64,000 bases of DNA from assembly GCA_910587085.1 (NCBI GenBank), contig CAJUMC010000012.1, forward strand, positions 8,110 to 72,109, written 5' to 3'. The DNA comes from an uncultured Lachnospiraceae bacterium. GTDB lineage: Bacteria > Bacillota > Clostridia > Lachnospirales > Lachnospiraceae. Position 1 is the first letter of the stretch, and each line of letters opens with the position of its first letter. Of this stretch, positions 18,001 through 26,317 are shown in pieces. The position numbers and the translations under genes were made by a program. The notes beneath the pieces were generated by a model. The model did not search any database, was not told the DNA's origin, and saw nothing but the letters and a program-made list of their open reading frames with translations.

Positions 18001-18654
18001 CAGTGTCTCCAGCAGTTTGTACTGCGAGGGCGTAAATCCGGTGAACCCGTCAAGACAGAGCGTGCTCCCCGAGATCATCCCGCAGTCCGGCGCACGGTCT
18101 CTCAGAAGATCAAGCACGCCCTCTGTCGTAATATAGCGATCCGCCAGAAAATCCTGGAAGCCGTGGTATAAAAGCTCCAGATCCCCGAGCTTTTTTTTCA
18201 GTGCAGGCTTCTCCGCGGCCGCCTCGAGCATGTTCTGCCACTCCTCCTCGCCGATCCCGTACTGATAGAATTCCGAGATCACGGATTTGATTTCGGAAAT
18301 AAATCCCGTTTTGCGGACATTCCGCCCGAAAAGCTCAAGCTCCTTTTCGCACTGCATCGCCACCTTTTTGACAATCATGCTTTTGCCGGTGTCCTCCAGC
18401 ACAACGGGCCTGTCGCCCGTCTTTTCAAACACACGGTACGCAAGCCGCAGAAAGCTCAGCACGTCGATGTTCATAATCCCTCTCGTCCCGGGCAGCAGAG
18501 TTACAAATTCCTTCTGTGTCTGCAGCGTGAACTGCTCCGGCACAATGACGAGAAACTTCTTTTCCGGATGCTCCTTCGCCAGCTGCAGAATTGTCCGGCA
18601 CAGAAATCTTGATTTGCCCGCGCCGGAATCGCCGAATATATAATGCAGTGCCAT
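14944..18654 (-). CDS. addB: ATP-dependent helicase/nuclease subunit B
   Basis: A 1236-residue AddB. It begins with a helicase-like domain with Walker A GDSGAGKSR (~8-16). The C-terminal nuclease has LRIVDYKSG and the iron-sulfur cysteines: one in VLGCARETLF and three in ACGLCSFRDSCGF. AddB recognises Chi and cuts one strand in the AddAB complex. Homologues end soon after the cysteine cluster; here ~100 further residues of Gly/Thr/Asp/Glu-rich repeats follow, encoded by the tandem array at 15.1 kb. The ATG follows GAGGAAAGAGC. addB and addA overlap and clearly form one operon. Confidence 0.93.
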   Translation of the reverse strand: MALHYIFGDSGAGKSRFLCRTILQLAKEHPEKKFLVIVPEQFTLQTQKEFVTLLPGTRGIMNIDVLSFLRLAYRVFEKTGDRPVVLEDTGKSMIVKKVAMQCEKELELFGRNVRKTGFISEIKSVISEFYQYGIGEEEWQNMLEAAAEKPALKKKLGDLELLYHGFQDFLADRYITTEGVLDLLRDRAPDCGMISGSTLCLDGFTGFTPSQYKLLETLLKTCAECYVTVTLPPELVHRTLKEHELFYLSSKTVRWLDHLAAKSGHEIGEPTVLQGRGRYGCAPALRFLAGELFRPGSGFFSDEQQSIGIFSHKNLQDEIMWTVTRIYQLVKQEGFRYRDIAVVTADLDSYADGFLREFGRAKLPCFIDRKKKITDNPVVGFIQAAIEVVERDFSGDAVFHYMKSPLSGFSAEECDSAENYILALGIRHFSGYAKEWTRTPRSHYPCPLEELNAVRVRLAGQLESFGRVMRGSRSTTTERLTALFGLLAERGAEQYLEEKAEEWKESDPLRAREYGQLWRILLDIFDRMAGLLGDDRMSLREFADLLQTGFDEAKVGLVPPGIDQIVVGDMERTRLSGIRVLFFLGMNEGIVPKPAQGGGVLSEQDRQLFSERGIELAPTRRQAAFLSEFYLYLNLTKPSDRLFLSCRRMDAAGKAMRPSYLLARVQRLFARLPVQEAPEDDLGRCLGTDAGLSRFLSGIQRYLEDTARAPLYFRELYLAYFSGRLVLPLSKEAVTAAAFYRRPEQPLTTENAARLYGAQLSGSVTRLEQYAACAFSHFLGFGLELEERAEYQLRLPDIGTIYHEALQRFSERMKEEHYRWHDVPQEEAERLLGEAVDDAVKHFGKDIFDSTSRNSWLLVRIRRMLRRTIAVVQSQIRSGDFEPELFEYAFTHADRYLSLRGRIDRIDLCEEEGRTYLRIVDYKSGTTQFSLERLYYGLQLQLAVYMGAALEWAGEQGKENVAPAGMLYYRIDDPLVAKSDDAGRAVRRELAMNGLVSADSASLVRQDRSFFDASGGLAAGVTSEVIPAATLKSGLLSARSMAVEEENFYAVLGCARETLFRNAERIMHGDVEPAPYRRGTETACGLCSFRDSCGFDPKLAGYRYRTLEKIDAEDLWDRIREGGGELEGDAENSGGTEGDSGTEADLAGVITDGTAEDSGTGQADPAGVITDGTAEDSGTEADPAGVITGETAEDSGTGIADREGGGTNDTAGIAGRTNRAGNSTNRSSGDGTEIAP
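15064..15250 (-). repeat. 54/57-bp tandem repeat inside the 3' end of addB
   Basis: Three full copies and one partial copy of a unit beginning GGTTCCGCTGTCTTCTGCTG on the plus strand, at about 15064, 15118, 15175 and 15229. Periods are 54 and 57 bases, multiples of three, so the addB frame is preserved. In AddB it encodes the ~18-residue repeat EADPAGVITDGTAEDSGT. A second frame, the one that becomes addA, is also open throughout. Confidence 0.9.
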
Positions 18655-18909
18655 GCTCTTTCCTCTCTTTCCCGCAGCTCAGCAAGCCGCCTGTGTTCCT
18701 TCTGCAAGCGGCCTACTGCCTTCGCACAGGGATTTTTCCTTGGTCGGGGCCGCTCTGAACTTCTCCTTGCACCCGCGGTCTGACAGGGCAATTGCATCCC
18801 GGACAGCATCCGTGGCAAGCGGGCTTTTCCGTGCACACCCGCAGTCCGTCAGTCCCCGGCGCAGATATGCCGAGTCAGCCCGTCATCCCGCCCGGCATCC
18901 GCTGTCCCG

Positions 18910-19365
18910 TCAATTCTCCTGCCGGCCCGGGCAGAGCTTGTCGAGCACCGATTTGTAAATCAGAATAATTCTCGCATCGACATAGCAGTATTTATTGGAA
19001 ATATATTCACAGGTCTTGGCGGCAAACCCCAGGGCATCGGCCGCCAGCAGCAGGCAGAGCAGCCAGGTTCCCGGAACCAGCAGGCAGACAAGCAGTGCCG
19101 TCGTCAGCGCAGCAGCAGCCGTAAACCAGTAATTGCGGCATATCCCGAACGCCTGCAGGATCACGCTGTCCAGCCGCTCCCTCTTCCCCTGAAGCACGCG
19201 CTCGTCCTTGTCCTTCAGCGCGACATACATTTCCTCAAAAATCATTTTGTTTTCCTGCGAGCGGTTTTCCAGCTCACTGTAAATATATCCGCAGTAGCGC
19301 TCGTACGTACCGGCGCCGAATTCCTTTCGCATCAGCTTTTTAAACACATTGCCCATATCCGCCAC
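18910..19365 (-). CDS. Small membrane protein of unknown function
   Basis: A 151-residue protein that I do not recognise. Residues ~1-70 are hydrophilic and probably helical (NVFKKLMRKEFGAG, IFEEMYVALKDKDERVLQGK). Residues ~82-115 form a helical hairpin with two adjoining membrane segments (AAAALTTALLVCLLVP, WLLCLLLAADALGF). A ~35-residue tail with two cysteines follows. Start GTG at 19365 is 6 bases after AGGA. It lies 255 bases upstream of addB on the same strand; nothing was seen in that gap. No function is proposed. Confidence 0.6.
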   Translation of the reverse strand: MADMGNVFKKLMRKEFGAGTYERYCGYIYSELENRSQENKMIFEEMYVALKDKDERVLQGKRERLDSVILQAFGICRNYWFTAAAALTTALLVCLLVPGTWLLCLLLAADALGFAAKTCEYISNKYCYVDARIILIYKSVLDKLCPGRQEN

Positions 19366-19783
19366 TTCCCATCCTAATTTTTCATAGTTTTTCTCATGGT
19401 ATTCTGAAATAACCGATGTAAATTTTTCAATAATTCACAAATTGTTCATACCTTAGCCACACTGTAATCATTTCTTCCGGCTATACTGGTACCAATGAAT
19501 CAAACGTGCTTGCAAGTTATTTTTCATAAATCAGGCCCGGCGGTTGTCTCCCCTTCTGCCGGGCTTCTCCTCTGCCCGAAAGCGCCCCGGCGCCGCGCTC
19601 TGTCCCCCGCTTTGCCACTGCAATCCATATTACAGATAATATTACCAAACCCGCCCCGAAAAAGCAATATGCCGCGGATAAAAACCGCCGGGCAGCGCCG
19701 CCGTCGAAAAAGCTCTTTATTTCCGCCTGCGGACATGCTATAATACTTTATTGAAAAAACGAAAATCCGGGAGGCATTCTTTT
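19366..19783. other. Intergenic region upstream of upp
   Basis: AT-rich near 19370-19500. A 7-bp hairpin GCCCGGC/GCCGGGC lies at 19535-19564. A -10 like TATAAT is at 19739-19744, with only a poor -35 (TTTATT, 19716-19721), and is the likely upp promoter. No coding frame here has a convincing ribosome binding site. Confidence 0.45.
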
Positions 19784-20413
19784 ATGGCAAATATTACTAT
19801 CATGAATCATCCGTTAATTCAGCATAAAATCGGCATCATGCGCATGAAAACCACCTCGACGAAGGAATTCCGCGATCTGGTTTCCGAGGTCGCCATGCTG
19901 ATCTACTATGAGGCAAGCCGCAATCTGCCTCTCGCGGACAAGGAAATCGAAACTCCCCTTGTAAGAACGACCGTAAAGGAGATTGCGGGAAAGAAGCTCT
20001 GCATCGTGCCGATTCTGCGCGCAGGTCTTCACATGGCGGACGGGATTCTGAATCTCACGCCGAACGCAAAGGTCGGGCATATCGGACTTTACCGCAACGA
20101 AGAAACACTCGAGCCGGTCGAATATTTCTGCAAGCTGCCGAAGGATGCGGAGGAGCGGGAAATCTTCGTTGTCGATCCAATGCTCGCAACCGGCGGATCG
20201 GCGATCGCCGCCATCAATATGCTGAAAAAGCGCGGCATTAAAAAAATCCGCTTCCTCTGCCTGATCGCGGCCCCGGAGGGCACGAAAAAGCTTCAGGAGG
20301 CACATCCGGACGTCGATCTCTACATCGGCGCGATGGACGAGAGACTCAACGAAAACGGCTATATCCTGCCGGGCCTCGGCGACGCGGGAGACCGCATTTA
20401 CGGCACAAAATAA
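19784..20413 (+). CDS. upp: Uracil phosphoribosyltransferase
   Basis: A 209-residue enzyme joining uracil and PRPP to give UMP (pyrimidine salvage, cytoplasm). Motifs: TSTKEFRDLVSEVAMLIYYE, IVPILRAGLHMADGIL, the PRPP loop VVDPMLATGGSAIAAI, and the C-terminal uracil site GYILPGLGDAGDRIYGTK. The length is normal. An ATG eleven codons upstream is open, but 19784 has GGGAGG 9 bases before it and matches family starts. The ABC-F gene follows 72 bases downstream on the same strand. Confidence 0.97.
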   Translation: MANITIMNHPLIQHKIGIMRMKTTSTKEFRDLVSEVAMLIYYEASRNLPLADKEIETPLVRTTVKEIAGKKLCIVPILRAGLHMADGILNLTPNAKVGHIGLYRNEETLEPVEYFCKLPKDAEEREIFVVDPMLATGGSAIAAINMLKKRGIKKIRFLCLIAAPEGTKKLQEAHPDVDLYIGAMDERLNENGYILPGLGDAGDRIYGTK

Positions 20414-20485
20414 CCGCTCCGGCCTGCACGGCGGCGGGGAACCGGGCCGCTGCAGCAATTATACGCTTTATCCACGGGGATTATT

Positions 20486-22570
20486 ATGATATTATCATGC
20501 AGCAACATAACAAAAAGCTTCGGCACGGACACCGTTCTCTCCCGCGTGTCCTTTCACATTAACGAGCGCGAGAAGGCCGCGGTCGTCGGCATTAATGGCG
20601 CCGGCAAATCAACCCTGTTCAAAATTATAATGGGGGAGCTCTCCGCCGACGAGGGGGAGGTGACCTGGGCAAAGGGCACGTCCGTAGGCTATCTGTCGCA
20701 GCACCAGGATCTCACCTCGCACAACACAATCTACGAGGAAGTTCTTTCGGTAAAAGCCGACGTGCTGCGGATGGAGGAACGAATCCGCGGACTTGAGCTG
20801 GAAATGAAAAACGCGCAGGGCGAGGCACTGGAGCGCCTGCTCTCCTCCTATACCTCGCTGAATCACGAGTTTGAGCGGCAGAACGGCTACGCCTGCCGCA
20901 GTGAGGTGGTCGGCGTGCTGAAGGGTCTCGGCTTTGCCGAGGAGGAATTCGACAAGCAGGTCACGGCGCTCTCCGGCGGCCAGAAAACGCGGGTTGCGCT
21001 CGGAAAGCTTCTTCTGTCCAGCCCGGATATTATCCTGCTGGACGAGCCGACAAACCATCTCGACATGACCTCCATCGCCTGGCTGGAAACATTCCTGCTC
21101 AACTACAGCGGAGCAGTTGTCGTGATCGCACACGACCGTTATTTTCTCGACCGGATCGTAACAAAAGTGGTCGAACTCTATGACACGCATGCACAGACCT
21201 ACGAGGGAAACTATTCCGATTACGCAGTGAAAAAGGCCGCTCTGCGCGAGGCTCAGCTTCATCACTATCTTAACCAGCAGAAGGAGATCCGGCATCAGGA
21301 GGAGGTCATTGCAAAGCTGCGCTCCTTCAACCGCGAAAAATCCATCCGGCGGGCGGAAAGCCGCGAAAAGCTGCTCGACAAGATGGAGCGCATCGAAAAA
21401 CCGGTCGAGCTGAACGCCGAAATGAATATCCGCCTGGAGCCGCGCACCGTCAGCGGCAACGATGTTCTGACCGTGAGGGGCCTTGCCAAGGGCTTCGGCG
21501 GTTCACCGCTGTTCACAGACCTGAATTTTGAGATCAAGCGGGGGGAGCGGGTCGCCGTAATCGGCAACAACGGCGCCGGCAAAACCACCATCCTCAAGCT
21601 GATCAACGGAGTGCTCCCGGCGGATGCCGGCGAGATCCGCCCGGGCGCGAAGGTCCGCATCGGCTACTACGACCAGGAACACCAGGTTCTCCATCCGGAA
21701 AAGACCATATTTGAGGAAATCCAGGACACCTACCCCGGCATGGACAACACCGCTGTCCGCAATGTACTCGCTGCCTTCCTGTTTACGGGCGACGACGTGT
21801 TCAAGCGGATCAGCGAGCTCTCCGGCGGCGAGCGCGGGCGCGTTTCCCTTGCGAAGCTGATGCTTTCCGAAGCAAATTTTCTCATTCTCGACGAGCCGAC
21901 AAACCATCTGGATATCACGTCGAAGGAGATTCTGGAAAACGCGCTGATTTCCTACACCGGCACTGTGCTCTATGTCTCGCACGACCGCTATTTCATCAAC
22001 CGCACCGCGACGCGCATCCTCGATCTGGAATGCGGCACACTGCTGAATTATATCGGGAACTATGATTATTATCTCGAAAAGAAGCCGGAGGTGGAGCGGA
22101 AATATTTCGGGTTCGCCCTGGCCGACGCACCTGCTGCCGGCCGTTCCGGCGACCGGCTCGGAAACCACCGGCAGCTCTACAGCGGTCTGAGCACCGCAGG
22201 AACTGCCGCACCGGACGGTTCCCGCGAAGGCAGTATCCGCATGCCCAAAACCTCCGACGGGGCGGATGCAGGAACGACTGCTGCTCCCGGAACCGCAGCC
22301 GGCAGCCGGCCGGGCACGGAGACAGGCAGGCAGGACTGGCTGCAGCAGAAGGAGGAACAGGCACGGGAACGCAAGCGCCAGAATGACCTGAAAAAGGTAG
22401 AAGCCGAAATCGAATTGCTGGAGACACGCGATGCGGAGCTGGATGCTCTGCTCTCCGACGAGGAGATTTACTCAAACCCGCAGCGGCTGATCGAACTGAA
22501 TAAAGAAAAAACGGAAATTGCCGGAAGACTGGAAGCGCTGATGGAGCAGTGGGAGGCACTGTCCGGCTGA
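20486..22570 (+). CDS. ABC-F family ATP-binding protein
   Basis: A 694-residue protein with two ABC domains and no membrane segment. Domain 1 has GINGAGKST (~35-43), LSGGQKTR and LLDEPTNHLDM; domain 2 has GNNGAGKTT, LSGGERGR and LDEPTNHLDI. Between them is the charged linker with YLNQQKEIRHQEEVIAKLR, typical of ABC-F proteins that act on the ribosome. A low-complexity stretch (~545-625) precedes a C-terminal coiled coil (KKVEAEIELLETRDAEL). Members are translation factors or give resistance to ribosome-targeting antibiotics; this general type (YdiF-like) is more probably housekeeping, but the sequence does not decide. GGGGA precedes the ATG. Confidence 0.93.
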   Translation: MILSCSNITKSFGTDTVLSRVSFHINEREKAAVVGINGAGKSTLFKIIMGELSADEGEVTWAKGTSVGYLSQHQDLTSHNTIYEEVLSVKADVLRMEERIRGLELEMKNAQGEALERLLSSYTSLNHEFERQNGYACRSEVVGVLKGLGFAEEEFDKQVTALSGGQKTRVALGKLLLSSPDIILLDEPTNHLDMTSIAWLETFLLNYSGAVVVIAHDRYFLDRIVTKVVELYDTHAQTYEGNYSDYAVKKAALREAQLHHYLNQQKEIRHQEEVIAKLRSFNREKSIRRAESREKLLDKMERIEKPVELNAEMNIRLEPRTVSGNDVLTVRGLAKGFGGSPLFTDLNFEIKRGERVAVIGNNGAGKTTILKLINGVLPADAGEIRPGAKVRIGYYDQEHQVLHPEKTIFEEIQDTYPGMDNTAVRNVLAAFLFTGDDVFKRISELSGGERGRVSLAKLMLSEANFLILDEPTNHLDITSKEILENALISYTGTVLYVSHDRYFINRTATRILDLECGTLLNYIGNYDYYLEKKPEVERKYFGFALADAPAAGRSGDRLGNHRQLYSGLSTAGTAAPDGSREGSIRMPKTSDGADAGTTAAPGTAAGSRPGTETGRQDWLQQKEEQARERKRQNDLKKVEAEIELLETRDAELDALLSDEEIYSNPQRLIELNKEKTEIAGRLEALMEQWEALSG

Positions 22571-22628
22571 GGATATGGGTGCGCAGCCCTGTCCGGCTCA
22601 CCACAAAGGCAATATCCGCTTATATTAA

Positions 22629-22666
22629 AAGGCCGTGACGGCAGCAATCGCTTCCGTCACGGCCTT
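22629..22666. terminator. Terminator between the convergent ABC-F and GntR genes
   Basis: AAGGCCGTGACGG (22629-22641) and CCGTCACGGCCTT (22654-22666) form a perfect 13-bp stem with a 12-base loop. T-rich sequence follows in the minus direction (TTTTAATATA) and, more weakly, in the plus direction, so it may serve both genes. Confidence 0.85.
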
Positions 22667-22725
22667 CTGTATTATCTTCCCTTCTCATTTCATGCATGCT
22701 GCAGTTAAAAAACTGTCGTCCTTTC

Positions 22726-23400
22726 CTACAGCCCGCACCGGTTCAGATTGTCGATCGTCCGCATAATATGCTCGTGCGCAAGCTTTTCCGCCCGCTCGCC
22801 GTCCCGCGCGCGGAGCGCTTCGAGAATGGCGGTGTGCTCGGTATTGGAATGCTCTGCCCGCCCTTCCTCTGCGAGGGAAATGCGGCGCACCCGCTCGACA
22901 TAATGATGAAAATCACGCAGAATATGCTCCAGCATTTTGCTCTCGCAGGACTCATAAATCACCTCGTGAAATTTATTGTCCAGCTCCACAACCTGCTCCC
23001 AGTGCTTTTTCTTTGTGTGGAATTCCGACAGATAAATAATTTCTTCCAGCTGCTCCAGCCGCTCCCCGGTGATATGCACGCACGCCCAGCGCGCACAGAG
23101 ACCCTCCAGGTACGACCGGATATGGTAAATATCGTGGACGTCCTTCTCCGTAATTCCGGTGACGTAAGCCCCCTTGTTCGGAACGATTCTTACCAATCCC
23201 TCCAGCTCCAGCTGCCGGATCGCTTCTCTCACCGGAGTGCGGCTCACGCCCATCTCCGCACCGATTGCAATCTCGCGCAGCTCCTCACCCTTTGCATACT
23301 TCCCGGAAAGAATGTCCTCCCGCAGCCGGTTGAACACTCTGCCGCGAAGAGAATATTTGTCCGTCACCTCAGCCTGAAGCTCCGATTTGCTCTCCTCCAT
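22726..23400 (-). CDS. GntR family regulator, FadR/FCD subfamily
   Basis: A 224-residue protein: an N-terminal winged helix (RVFNRLREDILSGKYAKGEE, AEMGVSRTPVREAIRQLELEG, IVPNKGAYVTGI) and a C-terminal all-helical FCD ligand domain (~95-220) with the metal/ligand residues of LDNKFHEVIY and NTEHTAILEAL. FCD regulators commonly sense carboxylic acids and bind TNGTNNACNA-type palindromes. It lies directly downstream of the citrate and isocitrate genes, and such a palindrome lies on their promoter, so it probably controls this module in response to an intermediate such as citrate or 2-oxoglutarate (inference). An ATG at 23406 touches GGAAG; ATG 23400, 6 bases away, is preferred. Confidence 0.9.
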   Translation of the reverse strand: MEESKSELQAEVTDKYSLRGRVFNRLREDILSGKYAKGEELREIAIGAEMGVSRTPVREAIRQLELEGLVRIVPNKGAYVTGITEKDVHDIYHIRSYLEGLCARWACVHITGERLEQLEEIIYLSEFHTKKKHWEQVVELDNKFHEVIYESCESKMLEHILRDFHHYVERVRRISLAEEGRAEHSNTEHTAILEALRARDGERAEKLAHEHIMRTIDNLNRCGL

Positions 23401-23417
23401 CGCCATCTTCCATTCTG

Positions 23418-24587
23418 TTACAGCCCCCGGATCGTCTCCATCAGATAATCCGCGAACTGTTCGTTTGTTGCGCCGTCCTCGTGCCCGGTCATCACAAGCC
23501 TGCGCTCGGTGATCGTGCAGATATCAAGAGCGCGGTACAGCTCGTCCGCCTGCTTCTGATATCCGATATGCGACAGAAGCATGGCTGCTGCGCGGATCAC
23601 GCTGCAGGGATCGGCGTATTTTGCACGTCCCTCAGCTACCATGCGCGGCGCAGAACCGTGAATCGCCTCAAACATCGCGTAGCGCTTGCCGATGTTGGCG
23701 CTGCCCGCCGTGCCGACGCCGCCCTGAAACTCCGCTGCCTCATCCGTGATAATATCGCCGTACAGATTCGGCAACACAACAACCTGGAAATCGCGCCGCC
23801 TCGTCTCGTCAATCAGCTTGGCGGTCATAATGTCAATATACCAGTCGTCCGCGGTTATTCCAGGGTATTCCTTCGCGATTTCCCGGAAGGTATCAAGGAA
23901 TTTCCCGTCCGTCGTCTTGATAATATTTGCCTTTGTCACTGCGGTAACTCTTGTTTTCCCGTTCGCTTTCGCATACTCGAACGCCGCGCGGATAATGCGC
24001 TCCGTCCCCTGGCTCGTCACAACCGTAAAATCGACCGCCAGATCGTCCGTCGCATGCACGCCGCGGCTTCCTACCGCGTAAGCGCCCTCCGTATTCTCGC
24101 GGTAGAAGGTCCAGTCAATGCCCTGCTCCGGAATTCTGACCGGGCGCACGTTGGCGAAAAGATCGAGTTCCTTGCGCATTGCCACATTGGCGCTCTCCAC
24201 ATTCGGCCACGGATCTCCCTTGCGCGGCGTCGTCGTCGGCCCTTTCAGAATAACATGGCAGGCCTTCAGTTCCTCAAGCGTGTCATCCGGAATTGCCTTC
24301 TGCACGGCAGCGCGCCGCTCGATCGTAAGCCCGTCGATCACCCGGAATTCGACCCTTCCCTTTTCCACCTCATCCTTAAGCAGAAACTCCAGCACCCGCT
24401 GCGCCTGTCCCGTAATGGCCGGCCCGATGCCGTCCCCGCCGCAGACGCCGATGATAATTTTATCCATCGCCTTGTAATCGAGAAAATCTCCCTGCTGCTT
24501 CATTTTCTCCACGCGCTCCGACTGTTCCAGAAGAAGCTGTCCGAATTTTTCCTTTGCAGCCGCCAGCTGCTCCGCTGTAATACTCAT
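23418..24587 (-). CDS. icd: Isocitrate dehydrogenase
   Basis: A 389-residue member of the isocitrate/isopropylmalate dehydrogenase family. Motifs: IGVCGGDGIGPAITG, the substrate loop VESANVAMRKELDLFANVRP, FYRENTEGAYAVGSRGVHA, catalytic NIIKTTDGKFLDTF, metal residues in LPNLYGDIITDEAAEF, and EAIHGSAPRM. The SAN element in place of isopropylmalate-type residues, and the neighbour Re-citrate synthase, support isocitrate. It oxidatively decarboxylates isocitrate to 2-oxoglutarate for glutamate synthesis in the cytoplasm; NAD versus NADP use is not certain. The ATG is 8 bases after GGGAGG. In the 136-base gap before it the 11-mer TTATGTATATT occurs twice, 18 bases apart (24622 and 24640). Confidence 0.88.
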   Translation of the reverse strand: MSITAEQLAAAKEKFGQLLLEQSERVEKMKQQGDFLDYKAMDKIIIGVCGGDGIGPAITGQAQRVLEFLLKDEVEKGRVEFRVIDGLTIERRAAVQKAIPDDTLEELKACHVILKGPTTTPRKGDPWPNVESANVAMRKELDLFANVRPVRIPEQGIDWTFYRENTEGAYAVGSRGVHATDDLAVDFTVVTSQGTERIIRAAFEYAKANGKTRVTAVTKANIIKTTDGKFLDTFREIAKEYPGITADDWYIDIMTAKLIDETRRRDFQVVVLPNLYGDIITDEAAEFQGGVGTAGSANIGKRYAMFEAIHGSAPRMVAEGRAKYADPCSVIRAAAMLLSHIGYQKQADELYRALDICTITERRLVMTGHEDGATNEQFADYLMETIRGL

Positions 24588-24723
24588 TCCTGTTTCCTCC
24601 CTTATATCAGCACAAATATTTTTATGTATATTCGTTTTCTTATGTATATTTGTTTTATTTTCTCAACGCTGCCGCAGCCATCCATATCCGCCCCTGCAAG
24701 CCGGTTTTTTCTGGCGGGATTTC

Positions 24724-26130
24724 CTAATTCACATCAACCGACGGCAGGCTGACGCCATACTGCGCCTTATTCTGCTCAATAATCTCCACCAGCTCGGCGT
24801 CCGTCATTACAGTGATGCGGCCGTCCTCATATTCCCGATCCACAAGCTGCTTGATATGCTCGATCAGCGGATGGCCTTTGTCCAGCACCGCATCCCCCTT
24901 CAAATGATAGAAGCTGTTGATCCAGTGGGCGATCCCCGCCAGCCCGGAAGTGTTTGACACCGAGACGAGCACCGGACGGTTCAGGAATCTCTCCGTATCA
25001 AAGATATTGTAGATCTCCTCATTTTTCAGCAGGCCGTCCGCATGAATGCCCGCGCGGGTCACATTGAAGTTTTTCCCGACAAACGGCGTGCGGTGCGGGA
25101 TCTTATAGCCGATTTCCTTCTGATAATACTCGGCCAGTTCCGTAATCACAGTCGTCTCCATCCCGTCGAGAGTTCCCTTCAGCTGTGCATACTCGAATAC
25201 CATCGCCTCCAGCGGCGTATTTCCGGTCCGCTCGCCGATGCCGAACAGGGAACAGTTTACGCCGCACGCACCATACAGCCACGCTGTTGTCGAATTGGAT
25301 ACCGCCTTGTAGAAATCATTGTGCCCGTGCCATTCCAAAAGCTCCTCCGGCACACCGGCATGCGTATTCAGACCGTAGATGATCCCCTGCACCGACCGCG
25401 GGATCACCGCTCCGGAAAAATTCACTCCGTAGCCCATCGTATCGCACGCGCGGATTTTCACCGGAATGCCGTACTCCGCGCCGAGCTTCATCAGCTCAAG
25501 ACAGAACGGAATCACAAAACCGTAGATATCCGAGCGGGTAATATCCTCCAGATGGCAGCGCGGCGCCACGCCGGTTTCCAGACATTCACGCACAACGCTC
25601 AGATAATGCTTCATGGCCTGCGCCCTTGTCATTTTCATCTTGTAGAAAATGTGATAGTCCGAGCAGCTGACCAGAATGCCGGTCTCCTTCATCCCCAGCT
25701 CCTTTACCAGCTGGAAATCCTGCTTGCTTGCGCGTATCCAGGATGTAACCTCCGGAAATTCGTATCCGCGTTCCATACATTTATATACCGCGTCGCGGTC
25801 TTTTTTGCTGTAGAGAAAGAACTCGCTCTGCCGGATAATGCCGTTCGGCCCTCCCAATCGGTGCAGATAATCAAAAACCGTTACAATCTGCTCCGTTGTA
25901 TACGGCGCGCGGGACTGCTGCCCGTCACGGAATGTTGTGTCCGTGATCCATATTTCCTCCGGCATATTGTGCGGCACGATCCGGTCGTTAAACGCAATCT
26001 TCGGTACCTCGTCGTACGGAAACAGATTGCGGAATACATTCGGGTCTTTCACGTCCACAAGCTCGTACATATGCTCCTCAAGAGAGAGCAGGTTGTTATG
26101 TCTGTTCAAATACACCTTCCGATTCTGCAT
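24724..26130 (-). CDS. Re-citrate synthase-like protein (isopropylmalate/homocitrate synthase family)
   Basis: A 468-residue TIM-barrel acyltransferase. ITDTTFRDGQQSRAPYT (~62-78) is the HMGL-like catalytic start; LLEWHGHNDFYKAV holds the metal-binding His-x-His and NFNVTRAGIHADGLL lies further on. The family is often named 2-isopropylmalate synthase, but this subgroup with an N-terminal extension (LVDVKDPNVFRNLFPYDEVP) matches the Re-face citrate synthase of anaerobic clostridia. It would condense acetyl-CoA and oxaloacetate to citrate. The isocitrate dehydrogenase gene next to it strongly supports this over leucine synthesis: no leuBCD is present. No aconitase gene is in the window. It is first gene of the operon behind a strong promoter. 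Confidence 0.82.
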   Translation of the reverse strand: MQNRKVYLNRHNNLLSLEEHMYELVDVKDPNVFRNLFPYDEVPKIAFNDRIVPHNMPEEIWITDTTFRDGQQSRAPYTTEQIVTVFDYLHRLGGPNGIIRQSEFFLYSKKDRDAVYKCMERGYEFPEVTSWIRASKQDFQLVKELGMKETGILVSCSDYHIFYKMKMTRAQAMKHYLSVVRECLETGVAPRCHLEDITRSDIYGFVIPFCLELMKLGAEYGIPVKIRACDTMGYGVNFSGAVIPRSVQGIIYGLNTHAGVPEELLEWHGHNDFYKAVSNSTTAWLYGACGVNCSLFGIGERTGNTPLEAMVFEYAQLKGTLDGMETTVITELAEYYQKEIGYKIPHRTPFVGKNFNVTRAGIHADGLLKNEEIYNIFDTERFLNRPVLVSVSNTSGLAGIAHWINSFYHLKGDAVLDKGHPLIEHIKQLVDREYEDGRITVMTDAELVEIIEQNKAQYGVSLPSVDVN

Positions 26131-26162
26131 GCTGATTTTCCATCCCCTTTTGTTTTCGTACT

Positions 26163-26191
26163 ATTGTATACAATTATACGAGTATTGTCAA
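26163..26191 (-). promoter_or_regulatory. Promoter with palindromic GntR-type operator
   Basis: On the minus strand: -35 TTGACA (26186-26191), 17 bases, -10 TACAAT (26163-26168). The perfect 12-base palindrome ATTGTATACAAT (26163-26174) covers the -10 box. Its GTATAC core matches operators of FCD-type GntR regulators, one of which is encoded at the end of this gene group, so occupancy would block transcription. Confidence 0.8.
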
Positions 26192-26317
26192 CTGTTTTTG
26201 ACCGTCTGTGAGGATCGTTTCAAACCTGTTCTGCCCTTTTCTCCGCCTGCCATCCGTTTGTATAATGCAGCATTCCGGGGCAGGCAATATAATCAATAGA
26301 TTTGGAATAAACCGTAT

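Noticed and set aside
18655..18909. Gene between the small membrane protein and addB
   Set aside because: Open frames on both strands lack ribosome binding sites and resemble no family.
24724..26130. 2-isopropylmalate synthase for leucine synthesis
   Set aside because: Neighbours are isocitrate dehydrogenase and a regulator, no leuBCD genes; the N-terminal layout fits Re-citrate synthase better.
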